From Mikania micrantha (lineage: Eukaryota; Streptophyta; Magnoliopsida; Asterales; Asteraceae): a stretch of DNA of 64,000 bases. The position numbers were made by a program, and so were the translations under genes. The stretch lies in NCBI GenBank assembly GCA_009363875.1, contig CM018691.1:2108001-2172000 (forward strand), in the 5' to 3' direction. Below are positions 34,083 through 47,932 of this stretch, in pieces. The first letter of the stretch is position 1. Each line of letters opens with the position of its first letter. Under the pieces are notes generated by a model. The model did not search any database, was not told the origin of the DNA, and saw only the letters and a list, made by a program, of their open reading frames with translations.

Positions 34083-36940
34083 TGTGACATCCGTCAATTT
34101 TCGAATTTGACTTATTAACACCGTTAGTGTATTTAACGTTGACTATGATGAAAATTTCGGAAATGTAATAACTAAATCTTTATTCTCGTTTAAAGTTTAG
34201 CAACCTTTTTAAGTGTATAGTCTTGCAATTAGTAATTCTCGCAATTTGACGCGTTAAAATTCATGACAACGAAAGATATTTGTGTTTAGCCGGATAAGGC
34301 GGACACAATACGCGTCACATTATTTAATAATCTTGTTAGTTACTAAAATTTAATTATTTTAGTAAGTTTTATTATTTTACTAATTATTGTAAAATAATCA
34401 CGTATAAATAATATCAAAATTTATACCCGATACAAGATTTAACCACCATAATACCCAATATATACCAATTATAATATACACTTGGTTATAAGAGGACAAA
34501 ATTTTATAAAAAAATGATGCTTGTGTAAGCTTGTAAGGCTTAAGTCTTGTCAAGGTCTTGAAGGAATCTTGAAAAGTCTTACACAATCTCTTCAAAGTTG
34601 GTCAAGATGCTTAGTGACCTTACCAAGGCCATGCAACCATCATGTCATCCACTCCAACACACTCTCTCCCCCCTCTTTTCTCTCTTTTGGCCGTCCCCCC
34701 CTCCTCCTCTCTCCTTAAAACCCCATTTTCCTTGCACAATCACACACACATTCAAGATTACTAGTTTTTCCAAGTTCCTCTCTATTCTCTCACTTTTTCC
34801 AGCAAACTTCAGCCCATAATCCTTTAATTCCTGGTCATTTCAAGCATCCAAGAAGCCAAGGAGCAAAGCTAGGATCAAACAACACAAGCTCAAGGTGCCT
34901 ACACGAACGGTTTACTTCCAAAACTCACTTTTCTTCACATTTTTGCACTCTATCACATACACTTTCTAAAACATGGCCAAGACCTGGTTTTGAACATGAA
35001 ATATTCACCATTTAACACTCTAAAGTCGTGGGTATTGAAGCCATGACCTAAAACTCTACATGCAACAAAGTTGCATGTACTAGAAATAAGTTTTTCAAGT
35101 CCAAAAACTTGTTTTGGTGACTTGATTCATGCATGCATGTATTTGTATGAGCAAAATGATAATCATTGATGAATATTATTATTCTTCATCATTCTCAACT
35201 CTATCAATGGTGTAAAGCCTCAAAAACTCGTTTTAAAAGATCGTTCATAACTATACACACAAACATGCATTCATGAAGATTCTGGCAGATTGTTGTCCCG
35301 ACTTCAAAGAGTCATAAAATGGTCATAAAAACTCCAAATGGAACAAACTCAGATTCCGTGACTAAGTTCATTGAGTTAGATTTCCATGCATTACTTATTC
35401 AGCTTTTAACTCGACAAATGGTACCTCAAACAGCCTTCACAAGATCAGTGCGCGGATTTGTACCCCTGACTTGTGCTGCTGTTTTGACCTATCTAAGGTC
35501 CGAATCACGAAAACTTATCTAAATGAAAGTTGTTCATAATATATTAAAATAGTAGACTGGAGAGTTTCATAATCTAACTCAAAGTTTTACTATGTCAAAA
35601 ATAAACCCGAACTCACTGAAGTAAATCTGTCAAAACAGAAACTTTAAGGACATATACTTGTGTGACTGTTTTGACCCTTTTACAAGCACAACCACGAAAA
35701 GTTTTCTAAATGAAAGTTGTTTAAAACACCTTAAAATAGTCTACTGTGAATTTTCATAATTTTATTCAAACTACTCCTATTTTTAAAGTTCATCCGAACA
35801 AGCCGGACAGAATCTGTCAAAAGGCAGTTTTATGAACTTAGACATTTTTACATAAATATTAATCATTTTCACATATATAAATGTATATATATATTTTATA
35901 TATAAACTTTAATGATGTGATATAAATATATATATATACTTGTATATATTTATATAAGTTGATTTAATTTATAGGTTTTGAAGTTGTTAAGCAAAATGGT
36001 AATTTTCTCAAAATACGTCGTTATAATGACGAAACTTTTAAAAGCCAACACTTAGTGATTTCAATGTATTATGAAATAATATTTCAAGTATAAGTTAGGA
36101 CATTATTGTTTAATAAAATCTCGATAAATAGAACACAAGCACCATCACATAAACTATAGTAGGTCCACAAACTCAATGGAAACTCATTATGTTATAGGAA
36201 CCGAGTTATAAGTCTCCACATAAACGACAATCAAGAAGTCAATCATCAATCATACAATGTGAGTTACATAGCCCCTTTTCTTTTACTTTTGCTTATAAAA
36301 TCATCGGGGCTGGAACATGTTTATCTTTGAACTATTTTCTAGCAATTCAAACTTGTATCTATGTGGATTTGAGCTATATGTCCCAACTACCATCTTAACT
36401 ATACTTAACTTGTGCATTGATCATTAACTTGTGATAGCCAAACTGTTGTGATGATAGATCTATTGAACTGACCACTCCACCCAACCGGTGATCACAGTAC
36501 TTAACTATTTTGAGGGTAGTATGGAGTACTATGCCTAACTAGGTTAACTAAGGTTTGATCTGCAATAGTTACATGTGTATGTTTCCACATATTGCCTTAT
36601 ATCACTATGTTACATATGAATTGCAAATCTTATCTTTTTGAACTGTTAACTTTTGGTGTCAAAACCTATGTTCTCACCAACTATTTATAGTTGACCTTTG
36701 AATCTAAACATGTTTCAGGTACAAACTAGTGAAGCTATGAGGATCATGTAGTGCTTTTGGACTTAGAATAAACTTGGAACTATGAACTATGAACTTGTTT
36801 AGTTATGTTATGCTTTGAACTACTTGTATGACTCTTAATTTGGAATGTAATAAATATTATAACTTTAATAGTTGATCATGAGCTTTTGAACAGTCGCCGT
36901 CGCGCCCCGACGTTATTCCGCCGTCGGTTGGGGTGTGACA
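34083..36940 (+). repeat. 5' LTR of Gypsy element 1 (2858 bp)
   Basis: Contains a perfect hairpin ACATGCAAC/GTTGCATGT near 35058-35078 and an internal repeat of about 115 bp (about 35460-35580 and 35660-35775) sharing TGTTTTGACC, ACGAAAA and CTAAATGAAAGTTGTT. Long enough for its own promoter; no coding frame. Confidence 0.92.
36661..36720 (+). promoter_or_regulatory. LTR hairpin plus CAG-GT block (Gypsy 1)
   Basis: AAAACCTATG, CTCACC, then CAACTA/TAGTTG stem with TTTA loop (36678-36693), and ACATGTTTCAGGT ending at 36720, 220 bp before the LTR end. The 3' LTR copy is at 44674-44732. Confidence 0.6.
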
Positions 36941-36943
36941 GAT

Positions 36944-36955
36944 TGGTATCAGAGC
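36944..36955 (+). other. Primer-binding site of Gypsy element 1, tRNA-Met
   Basis: TGGTATCAGAGC three bases after the LTR end. Confidence 0.93.
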
Positions 36956-37495
36956 CATGGTTATAGGGATTTAGGTTATTAGACATGACCTAGACTATAA
37001 CCTAAGTTATCTTAGGATCTTACGTGCGACTTATCTACACCTTATTTCTATCTGCATACCTATTTTTCATCCTCATCCTTAACTACTCTTAGGAAATCCT
37101 TAAATCCTCAAAAATCAAATGTTTTTAGACTATACGTCTATTCTATGTGAAAAATCTCGTCAAAGTCTTCGAGTTTTAACTAATAATTGTAGACACATGC
37201 AATCTGGAAGGGTGATTACCTGTATCTTGGGGGTTCTGTCTAGGAAAGTGTTTCGTATAAATCCTAATCAACCGTTGGACCTGTTACACTTTCCTGGGAA
37301 CTCTTGGGGTGAGTAGTCACTTATAGGCTAAAGCATGTCTCTTACAATTGTTTAGAAAAAACTTGAAGCAACTTTGATCGGTCCATGTGATCATCTGTTG
37401 GTTACACCCTATATGATTTAAAATTTATCTTATATTATGAAATACTCTTATGAATATTTCATATTCATCCTTTCCATGGTTTTATATTCTATAGA

Positions 37496-40400
37496 ATGCC
37501 TCCTCGTCTCCAGATTCCTCGTCGTCAGATTCCTCGTCGTCCGAGAGGTCAAAGACTTGCCCAACTCATAGCCCAACAAATGGCTGCTGCTTTACCGAAT
37601 CTTGTAACTCAACTCAACGCTGCAGCCCATAACGGGCATGATGAAAATGGTAATGGCGGGAATGGTGGCAATCACACTTGCACCTTTAAAAACTTCAACT
37701 CTTGCAACCCCACTACATTCAATGGTACAGAAGGAGCCACTGGTCTTTTACAGTGGTTCGAAAGTATCGAGAACACTTTCCTCAATAGTGGTTGCCCTGA
37801 AAATCTTCGGGTACAATATGGTACAAGTTTTTTCAAAAGAGGGCACTGACTTGGTGGAACGGTGAAAAACGTAACCGTGGTGTGGATGTTGCTATGGCAC
37901 TACCTTGGGCCGATGTCAAACAACTTATGACCGAAGAATTTGCCCAAGAAACGAAATGAAGAAGCTCGAGGAAGTTTTTGGAATCTTACCCAAGATAGTG
38001 GTGAAAATCTTGCATACACGAACCGATTTCATGAGCTTAGTCTGCTTGTACCCCATATGGTCACTCCTTTATCAAGGCCATAGAGAAGTACATTGGTGGA
38101 CTACCAATGATAATTCAAGATACTGTGCTGGGTAGAAATCCTACAACTCTTGAGGATGCTATCAGACTTGCTGCAACGTTAACCGATAATCATGTCAAGG
38201 ATGGTACCCTAACCAGGAAAGGAAGCAAGAAAACTATCACTAAACCTACTATAGGTGAATCATCCAAAACCAACCCAACTGAATCCTCATCCAAGAACAA
38301 GAAGCGTAAAGCCAAAAACTATGCTGTAGTAACCCCTGCTACACCAGTAAACCAAATGCCTGCTCAGTTACTAACCCTCCCAAGAAACAATATGTGGGTA
38401 ATCAGCCTCTTTGCAACACATGTAGACTCCATCATCCTCCAACGTGCCGTGTCGCATCTGTACCAACTGTGGGCGGTATGGACACTTGGTAACCACTTGC
38501 AGAACCACCAGGCCTCAGTTCAACAACCAACTTAACCAAGCCAACCAAGCCATGGGTCAAAACAACCAAGCACCACCACTTGCAATCCTAGGTCGGGCAT
38601 GTTATAACTGTGGTGACCAGGGGCATTTTCGCAACCAATGCCCAAGGCTTAACCCGATAGTTCCTGTGAATCGCGGTCGTGCCTTCAACATCAATGCTAA
38701 TGAAGCTCAAAACAACAATGATGTGGTGAACGGTACGTTCTTAGTTGATAACCAATATGCTTCTATTCTATTTGATACGGGTGCTGATAAAAGTTTTGTA
38801 TCTCTTGAATTTGAACACTTACTTGCTAAGAACCGCACTAGGCTAGAAAGCACATTCACAATAGAAGTAGCAGAATGGAAACCCCATAACTATAGATTCT
38901 ATTATTCTTGACGTTACCTTAAACTTAAATGACCATACATTCTCGATTGATCTTATACCTATGCCTCTGGGAAGTTTTGATGTCATAGTAGGCATGGATT
39001 GGTTAACCACTAACCGTGCTGAAATTGTATGTGCTGAAAAGTACATTCGTATTCCTCTTTCATCCGGCGATACTTTGAATGTTTTTGGAGAAAAAACCAA
39101 CCCGTGGGCTTAAGCTTATGTCCTGTACAACCGCACAAAAGTACTTGCGTAAGAATTACATGGCTTTCTTGGCTCATATTGTGAACAAGAAGGACAAGGA
39201 AAAGAAAATCGAGGATATTCCTATTATCAAGATTTTCCTGAAGTATTTCCGGAAGACTTACCTGGCCTTCCTCCAATTCGACAAGTCGAATTTCGTATTG
39301 AACTTGTACATGGCGCAACTCCTGTGGCTAAGTCTCCTTATCGTCTTGCACCGTCGGAACTTCAAGAGCTAGCTAGTCAACTTCAAGAGCTTTCTGAAAA
39401 AGGCTTTATTCGTCCTAGTTCGTCACCTTGGGGAGCACCTGTATTGTTTGTGAAGAAGAAAGATGGAACGTTTCGGATGTGCATTGACTACCGTGAACTA
39501 AACAAGCTTACAATTAAAAATCGCTACCCATTACCTAGAATTGATGATCTTTTCGACCAACTTCAAGGTGCTACTTGGTTCTCTAAAATCGATCTTCGAT
39601 CGGGATATCATCAACTTCGCGTTCATGATGATGATATTCCAAAAACAGCTTTCCGCACAAGATATGGTCATTACGAATTCATGGTTATGCCATTTGGGTT
39701 AACTAATGCACCTGCGGTCTTCATGGATCTTATGAACCGTGTTTGCAATCCCTATTTGGACAAATTCGTAATTGTTTTTCATCGATGACATCTTAATCTA
39801 CTCTAAGACTAAATCTGACCATGAACAACATTTGCGTCTGATTTTGGATCTTTTAAGAAAAGAACAACTATACGCCAAATTCTCTAAATGTGAATTTTGG
39901 CTTAAGGAAGTTCAATTCTTGGGTCCACATTGTCATGACAAGGGTGTTCATGTAGATCCTGCAAAAATTGAGGCTGTTAAGAATTGGAAAACCCCAACTA
40001 CCCCTACCGAAATTCGTTCTTTTCTTGGCTTAGCGGGCTACTATCGGCGTTTCATATCTAATTTCTCCAAAATTGCTTTACCCCTCACTACCTTGACTCA
40101 AAAAGGTAAATCATATGAATGGGGTCCTAAGCAAGAAGACGCGTTTCAAAATCTAAAGCATATGTTATGCAATGCTCCTATATTGACTCTTCCTGATGGT
40201 AACGACGATTTTGTGGTCTATTGTGATGCATCAAATCAGGGTCTTGGCTGTGTCCTTATGCAAAGGGGTAAGGTTATAGCTTATGCATCACAGACAACTC
40301 AAAATTCACGAAAGAACTATACGACCCATGACCTTGAATTAGGTGCTCATCTTTGCTTTGAAAATTTGGAGACACTACCTTTATGGAACCAAATGTGTCA

Positions 40401-42048
40401 TTTTCACCGACCACAAAAGCCTTCAACACATATTCAATCAAAAGGAACTTAACATGAGACAACGACGATGGGTGAACTACTTAACGACTATGACTGCGAG
40501 ATTCGCTACCATCCTGGTAAGGCAAATGTTGTAGCCGACGCTCTTAGTCGTAAAGGTCACACCAATTCTATTCGACTCCAAAGCATCCGAACCAAAACGA
40601 TATCCAGAATCGTATCCTCGAAGCACAAAAAGTCTCAGTCCTCGAGGGCAACATGTACGATGAAATGTCCTGTGGAGCTGAACACATTTGGAAACTAAAT
40701 CAAATGGGCTGCTTTGTTTCTTGGATCGCATTTGGGTTCCAATCGTGATAGTTTGCGTACCTTTATCATGGATGAGGCACACAAGTCTCGCTACTCTATT
40801 CATCCTGGAGCGGATAAGATGTATAAGGATCTTCGCTATCACTATTGGTGGCCAGGTATGAAAAAGGACATTGCTCTCTTTGTGGCAAAATGTCTCACTT
40901 GCTCGAAAGTTAAAGCCGAGCATCAACGACCTTCTGGTCTGCTTGAACAACCAGAAATCCCTATGTGGAAGTGGGAAAACATAGCTATGGATTTCATTAC
41001 TAAACTCCCTCGCACTTCTAAGGGTCATGATAGTATTTGGGTGATCATCGATCGTCTTACTAAATCGGCACATTTCTTACCTATTCGTGAGGATGATCGA
41101 GTTGAGAAATTGGCTCGAATCTATATCAACGAAATAGTAAGCCGCCATGGCGTACCTCTGAGCATTATCTCGATCGTGATGGTCGTTTCATCTCACGCTT
41201 TTGGCAATCACTTCAATCAAATCTAGGTACTCGACTAGACCTTAGCACAGCTTATCATCCTCAAACTGATGGTCAATCAGAACGAACAATTCAGACCCTT
41301 GAGGATATGTTGAGGTCTTGTGTCATCGATTTCGGTGGCAATTGGGATACTCACTTACCTTTGGTCGAGTTCTCGTATAACAACAGTTATCATTCGAGCA
41401 TCGATATGGCACCTTTCGAAGCACTTTATGGTCGTAAGTGTCGCTCACCCGTTTGTTGGAGCGAGATTGGTGAAGTTCAAATCAGCGGTCCTGAGTTGAT
41501 ACAAGAAACTACTGACACAAATCATGCAAATTCGCAAAAATCTACTCGCTGCTAGAAGTCGTCAAAAGAGCTATGCTGATAAACGACGAAAACCCTTGGA
41601 ATTCAATATCGGCGATCTTGTACTCCTTAAGGTGTCCCCTTGGAAAGGAGTAGTCCGTTTGGGAAGAAAGGAAAGCTGGCACCTCGTTATGTAGGACCGT
41701 TCAAAATTCTTGAAAGAATTGGAAGGTGGCTTACAAGCTCGAGCTACCACAAGAGCTTGGCAACATTCATCCTACATTTCACGTATCCAACCTCAAGAAA
41801 TGCTTAGCCAATGAGAACCTCCATATTCCTCTTGATGACGTGTACATTGATGAGTCGATGCACTTTGTGGAGAACCCTGTGGAGATCATGGACCGTGGAG
41901 AGAAAAAGCTCAAACGCAGCCGAATACCAATAGTCAAGGTTCGATGGGAATCTAAACGTGGGCCTGAATTCACCTGGGAACGGGAGGATCAGATGAAACA
42001 GAAATACCCACACTCTTTGCGGATGCAGCTGTCAACCACAACGCTAGT
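37496..42048 (+). pseudogene. Frameshifted gag-pol of Gypsy element 1
   Basis: Starts MPPRLQIPRR at 37496 after a 540-bp leader. Seen in order: capsid region (LLQWFESIENTF), CCHC knuckles (CTNCGRYGHLVTTC, CYNCGDQGHFRNQC), protease (LFDTGADKSFVS), RT (FRMCIDYRELNKL, then FIDDILIYSKT near 39775), RNase H (VVYCDASNQGLGC), integrase zinc domain and D,D-35-E core (MDFITKLPRT), and a C-terminal chromodomain-like segment (VKVRWESKRGPEFTWE). Reading frame changes at least ten times by single-base differences, for example near 37830, 37940, 38890, 39100, 39775, 40300, 41175 and 41515. Homology to the element at 47966-52520 runs right through, so the breaks are small indels, not large losses. Confidence 0.88.
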
Positions 42049-42049
42049 T

Positions 42050-42084
42050 GAATTTCGGGACGAAATTCTTCTAACTAGGGGAGA
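42050..42084 (+). other. Pre-PPT hairpin and polypurine tract, Gypsy element 1
   Basis: Stem GAATTTCG/CGAAATTC with GGA loop (42050-42068), then AGGGGAGA (42077-42084) just before the LTR at 42086. Confidence 0.85.
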
Positions 42085-42085
42085 C

Positions 42086-44906
42086 TGTGACATCCGTCAA
42101 TTTTCGAATTTGACTTATTAACACCGTTAGTGTATTAACGTTGACTATGATGAAATTTCGGAAATGTAATAACTAAATCTTTATTCTCGTTTAAAGTTTA
42201 GCAACCTTTTTAAGTGTATAGTCTTGCAATTAGTAATTCTCGCAATTTGACGCGTTAAAATTCATGACAACGAAAGATATTTGTGTTTAGCCGATAAGGC
42301 GGACACAATACGCGTCACATTATTTAATAATCTTGTTAGTTACTAAAATTTAATTTTTAGTAAGTTTTATTATTTTACTAATTATTGTAAAATAATCAGT
42401 ATAAATAATATCAAAATTTATACCCGATACAAGATTTAACCACCATAATACCCAATATTTCCAATTATAATATACACTTGGTATAAGAGGACAAAAATTT
42501 TATAAACAAATTATGCTTGTGTAAGCTTGTAAGGCTTAATCTTGTCAAGGTCTTGAAGAATCTTGAAAAGTCTTACACAATCTCTTCAAATTTGTCAATG
42601 CTTATGACCTTACCAAGGCTCATGCAACACAATTTCATCCACTCCAACACACTCTCTCTCTCTCCCCCCTCTTTTCCTCTTTGGCCGTCCCCCCCCCCCC
42701 CTCCTCCTCTCTCCTTAAAACCCCATTTTCCTTGCCACAATCACACACACATTCAAGATTACTAGTTTTTCCAAGTTTCCTCTCTATTCTCTCACTTTTT
42801 CCCAGCAACTTCAGCCCATAATCCTTTAATCCTGGTCATTTCAAGCATCCAAGAAGCCAAGGAGCAAAGCTAGGATCAAACAACACAAGCTCAAGGTGCC
42901 TACACGAACGGTTTACTTCCAAAACTCACTTTTCTTCACATTTTTGCACTCTATCACATACACTTTCTAAACCATGGCCAAGACCTGGTTTTGAACATGA
43001 AATATTCACCATTTAACACTCTAAAGTCGTGGGTATTGAAGCCATGACCTAAAACTCTACATGCAACAAAGTTGCATGTACTAGAAATGAGTTTTTCAAG
43101 TCCAAAAACTTGTTTTTGGTGACTTGATTGCATGCATGTATTTGTATGAGCAAAATGATAATCATTGATGAATATTATTATTCTTCATCATTCTCAACTC
43201 TATCAATGGTGTAAAGCCTCAAAAACTCGTTTTAAAAGATCGTTCATACTATACACACAAACATGCATTCATGAAGATTCTGGCAGATTGTTGTCCCGAC
43301 TTCAAAGAGTCATAAAATGGTCATAAAAATCCAAATGGAACAAACTCAGATTCCGTGACTAAGTTCATTGAGTTAGCTTTCCATGCATTACTTATTCAGC
43401 TTTTAACTCGACCAAATGGTACCTCAAACAGCCTTCACAAGATCAGTGCGCGGATTTGTACCCCCTGACTTGTGCTGCTGTTTTGACCTCTAAGGTCCGA
43501 ATCACGAAAACTTATCTAAATGAAAGTTGTTCATAATATATTAAAATAGTAGACTGGAGAGTTTCATAATCTAACTCAAAGTTTTACTATGTCAAAAATA
43601 AACCCGAACTCACTGAAGTAAATCTGTCAAACAGAAACTTTAAGGACATATACTTGTGTGACTGTTTTGACCCTTTTACAAGCACAACCACGAAAAAGTT
43701 TTCTAAATGAAGTTGTTTTTCAACACCTTAAAATAGTCTACTGTGAATTTTCATAATTTTATTCAAACTACTCCTTTTTTTAAAGTTCATCCGAACAAGC
43801 CGGACAGAATCTGTCAAAAGGCAGTTTTATGAACTTAGACATTTTTACATAAATATTAATCATTTTTCACATATAATGAATGTAATATATATTTTATATT
43901 AAACTTTAATGATGTGATATAATATATATATATATACTTGTATATATTTATATAAGTTGATTAATTTATAGGTTTTGAAGTTGTTAAGCGCAAATGGTAA
44001 TTTTCTCAAAATACGTCGTTATAAATGACGAAACTTTTAAAAGCCAACACTTAGGATTTCAATGTATTATGAAATAATATTTCAAGTATAAGTTAGGACA
44101 TTATTGTTTAATAAAATCTCGACAAATACACAAGAAAACACAAGCACCATCACATAACTATAGTAGGTCCACAAACAATCATCGAAATCATTAAGTTTAT
44201 TTTATAGGAACCGAGTTATAAGTCTCCACATAAACGACAATCAAGAAGTCAATCATCAATCATACAATGTGAGTTACATAGCCCCTTTTCTTTTACTTTT
44301 GCTTATAAAATCATCGGGCTGGAACATGTTTAACTTTGAACTATTTTCTAGCAATTCAAACTTGTATCTATGTGGATTGAGCTATATGTCCCCAAACTAC
44401 CATCTTAACTATACTTAACTTGTGCATTGATCATTAACTTGTGATAGCCAAACTGTTGTGATGATAGATCTATTGAACTGACCACTCCACCCAACCGGTG
44501 ATCACTCAGTACTTAACTATTTTGAGGGTAGTATGGAGTACTATGCCTAACTAGGTTAACTAAGGTTTGATCTGCAATAGTTACATGTGTATGTTTCCCA
44601 CATATTGCCTTATATCACTATGTTACATATGAATTGCAAATCTTATCTTTTTGAACTGTTAACTTTTTGTGTCAAACCTATGTTCTCACCAACTATTTAT
44701 AGTTGACCTTGAATCTAAACATGTTTCAGGTAACAAACTAGTGAAGCTATGAGGATCATGTAGTGCTTTTGGACTTAGAATAAACTTGGAACTATGAACT
44801 ATGAACTTGTTTTAGTTATGTTATGCTTTTGAACTACTTTGTATGACTCTTAATTTGGAATGTAATAAATATTATAACTTTAATAGTTGATCATGAGCTT
44901 TTGAAC
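42086..44906 (+). repeat. 3' LTR of Gypsy element 1 (incomplete at gap)
   Basis: Collinear with 34083-36880 but with many one-base deletions in short homopolymers, such as CGGATAAGG to CGATAAGG and TGGTTATAAG to TGGTATAAG. It stops at TTTTGAAC, where the 5' LTR continues for about 60 bases. Confidence 0.9.
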
Positions 44907-45006
44907 NNNNNNNNNNNNNNNNNNNNNNNNNNNNNNNNNNNNNNNNNNNNNNNNNNNNNNNNNNNNNNNNNNNNNNNNNNNNNNNNNNNNNNNNNNNNNN
45001 NNNNNN
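44907..45006. other. Assembly gap (100 N)
   Basis: Exactly 100 N, the usual placeholder for unknown size. Comparison with intact LTR partners suggests about 60 bp of one LTR and about 627 bp of the other are absent, so the true gap should exceed roughly 690 bp if both elements are complete. Confidence 0.97.
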
Positions 45007-47931
45007 ATATTCTCAATCAATGTTCGTGACTATACATGATTCCTTATGTATTTAACATAAGTTAGATACATGAATCATGGAGTGGTCGCTAACCACGTGA
45101 CAATACATGAACCAAGCAAATAACCGAAGTTAAAAGCAATGCTTCACAGATGTGGAAACCATCCACGTGACATACACGATGTCAAAGCAATTAACCGAAG
45201 TTAAGAGCGATGACTCTCGGGATTTGTGACAATACTTGTAATCTTGTTATTGACCTAGGTCAATAACAATGTTTACATGGATATAAAATAATAAGAGATA
45301 ATCCCATAAATGATAATTACAAATGTGAATATCATATTGATAACAGGTATTAACCTTGTGTTATCAAAATTATTTAATTTGGTATACATGTTCACCTCCG
45401 GGTTTTTAAAAACCAAAACAGTTTAAAGAAAAGGGAGGTTATGAGAACTCACCTGTAGTCCTTAGGATGGTGTTCTCGTATTTGCGCGCTCGCGTATATC
45501 ACTCAAGTCAACTCAAGTATCTGTAAATTTTACATGTGCTCGTGTTTATAAATACAAGTGTTTTATTAATATTGGATGATCATCTTAATTCACTTTAATA
45601 CCATAGGTACTCTAACGACCTAGTCTTTATTCGATGCTAAGTTTAGGTAGGGACACCTATGGTCATCATATTCAGCCTACAATTGACCTTAAACCCATAA
45701 GCTTCATTTGTTCAACATGTGAGGGTCTTTAATTATCAATTTTAGAGTTTACATTTTATAAAGGTATCAACCTTATATCTTATGTATCCTTCTTGTGTAT
45801 ATATACGTATATGTATGCATGCATGGTAAATTCTTTTCTTAATCACACACGTCAACGTTATTGAAATCAACTTTATGGTTTAAGGATTATAATTAACTTG
45901 TTTCTATAAGCCTTCACTATATATAACATTCCAAAATTAAAGTTGACATTATTAAAGAAAGATGGTGACATAGTATCCCCATGCATGCATGTTATTCATA
46001 TACATACACATATATGTAATTATAACTTTCATTTAACCCAAATCCCCTAGTTTAGTAGAATTTAAATTCACCCAGCCCAAGACCAGCGAACCTTAGGCCC
46101 ATTCTCACTAAGGTTCGGCCATCAAATTCGCTTCCCCATGGTCGTGGCTAAGCTAGAGAGTTCGGTGTCCCTAGGGTTCGCCACTCTAGGGTTCGGTTCC
46201 AAGGAGGTAGTGGGTTCGGCTAAGAGCAGGCCCAGGGTTCGTTGCCCTTAGTCCCACGAATCCCTTAGGTCCGTCTGTTAGCTAGGTAGGGTTCGTTTCT
46301 CATAAGAGGGTTCGTTCAATTCCACTGGTTCGCTAAACAAAAGAGTTCGTGTGATATCGCCCAACCAAAGTTCGCCTGCTAGCAAGAGGGTTCGTTGAAC
46401 TGGTTATGGCTCGCTAGGGTTCGCTGGGTGCCAAAGGTAGAGAAGGGTTCGTGCGGCTGGGTTGAAGGGCATGATCAACAGGTTCGTTCCAGGGCAGGGT
46501 TCGGCTGCCCTGGGTTCGCGACCAGCTCTGCATCAGCTCCTGTTCATCATCCTCATCGCCATGCTCATCACATTTAAGTCTAAACCACTACTTCTACTTG
46601 ATCCCATTAACTCATTTTAAGGTTTTATAAATACATGGTTCGGTTGTAACAATAATACATCCAAGATTCGTGATTTACAACTAAACCGCAACTAAAAGCC
46701 CAGATTTACCTCAATCCCGGAATGAATGTGATATTTTCTTGTACTTCCTCGTTCTTCTCGATCACCCGAACGCGTGGCCGCCAAGATCTCGCGATTCCGA
46801 CGAGAACGAGCGAGATATCGTAGAGAGAAGTTGTAGAGAGAGAAAGTGGCGTTTTTATGGAGCTAGAGAGAGAGTATGTCTTGCAAGAATGAAGAAGAAG
46901 AGAAATAAAGGGTTTTTATAGTCCGGTCAATCCCCGCGTGTTCGGTCTCGTTTTTTATAGCGATAAATATATTAAACGATCGGTTTTTATCATAAAACAC
47001 GTTTAAAATTGTAAAATGTTTAAATAAATAGATTTCGTTTAATAAGGTGATTTTAAATAAATTGCTTCGTAAAAACGGTTTCCGTTTATTTTCGCTAAAT
47101 CAATTATTTAATAACTAATTTATTCGAACTCATTTTAAGTTGTGATTTCTAATAAACGTTTTAAGTTTTATTTAATAATTTAATATCGTAATATATTATT
47201 TAATTATCTCGTCGAAACGCGTTACTCGCGTACGTATTCGTAAAGATCGTCATCTTTGCGAATCCGACGCTCGTATCGTATTTCGATTTGATTTATTATT
47301 TATGGAATGTTGTTTCAGTATATTATCCTTAATAATTATATTCGTGTGAATCGTCACTCACGCGAATACATTATTAAGTTAACATTTCTGAATCCACATT
47401 CGCGTTTAAGTAATGTTCGTAACCTCACTTCGCGTAATTAATTCCCATTATTTAACACTTTAATATTATCATTTCCCAAACCAAAACCCACTAAATCCTA
47501 GTCACTGACACATCCATGATAGACCGAAATATGCATATGTATAGGGCATATGCAGAGGTAGATCGCAACCTCCCCTACACCGTCCCACCGCTATTTCGAT
47601 AAACCATGACCATGTGTCCTTAACTATGTTTAGTAACCAGACCATAACAAACTCCCAGTTCCCTCCCAAACCATTCTCAAACCAATAATCCATAATCATC
47701 AGTAATAACACTGCGATAAACTCTATGGGTCTGTTCAGTTATATTTCAACTAAACTTCCCAAGGTTTACGCGTATAATATATTATAAAATCATGCATACC
47801 AGTAACAGTGATAATATCAGCAAGGTCAAACAATAATATCATAATCAATAATATTCATAAATCTCCGGTCGTACAGTACAATCGTACGGATGTACGGATG
47901 TACGGACAACCGAAAGTACAGTGATGTTACA
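45007..47931 (-). repeat. 3' LTR of Gypsy element 2 (incomplete at gap)
   Basis: Collinear with 54693-57636. Contains a GTTCG-rich segment (about 46080-46530) with a perfect hairpin CCAGGGCAG/CTGCCCTGG at 46489-46513, and one 120-bp module (47502-47622) that also occurs in the leader. Single-base deletions relative to the other LTR cluster near the gap. Confidence 0.9.
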
Positions 47932-47932
47932 G

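Larger units (their letters stand above)
34083..44906 (+). mobile_element. Tekay-like Ty3/Gypsy chromovirus 1, right end lost in gap
   Basis: The 5' LTR 34083-36940 (TGTGACATCC to GGGGTGTGACA) is followed by a tRNA-Met primer site, gag-pol with a C-terminal chromodomain-like segment, a polypurine tract at 42077-42084 and a second LTR from 42086. The second LTR runs into the run of N and lacks the last 60 or so bases. Gag, protease, RT, RNase H, integrase order and the chromodomain put it in the chromovirus branch; Tekay lineage is my inference. Many one-base deletions in coding sequence and 3' LTR may be sequence error rather than decay. Confidence 0.9.

Noticed and set aside
46080..46530. 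Repeated AGGGTTCG units that recall telomere-like repeats
   Set aside because: The motif is not TTTAGGG, spacing is irregular and the block is an internal part of both LTRs of Gypsy element 2.
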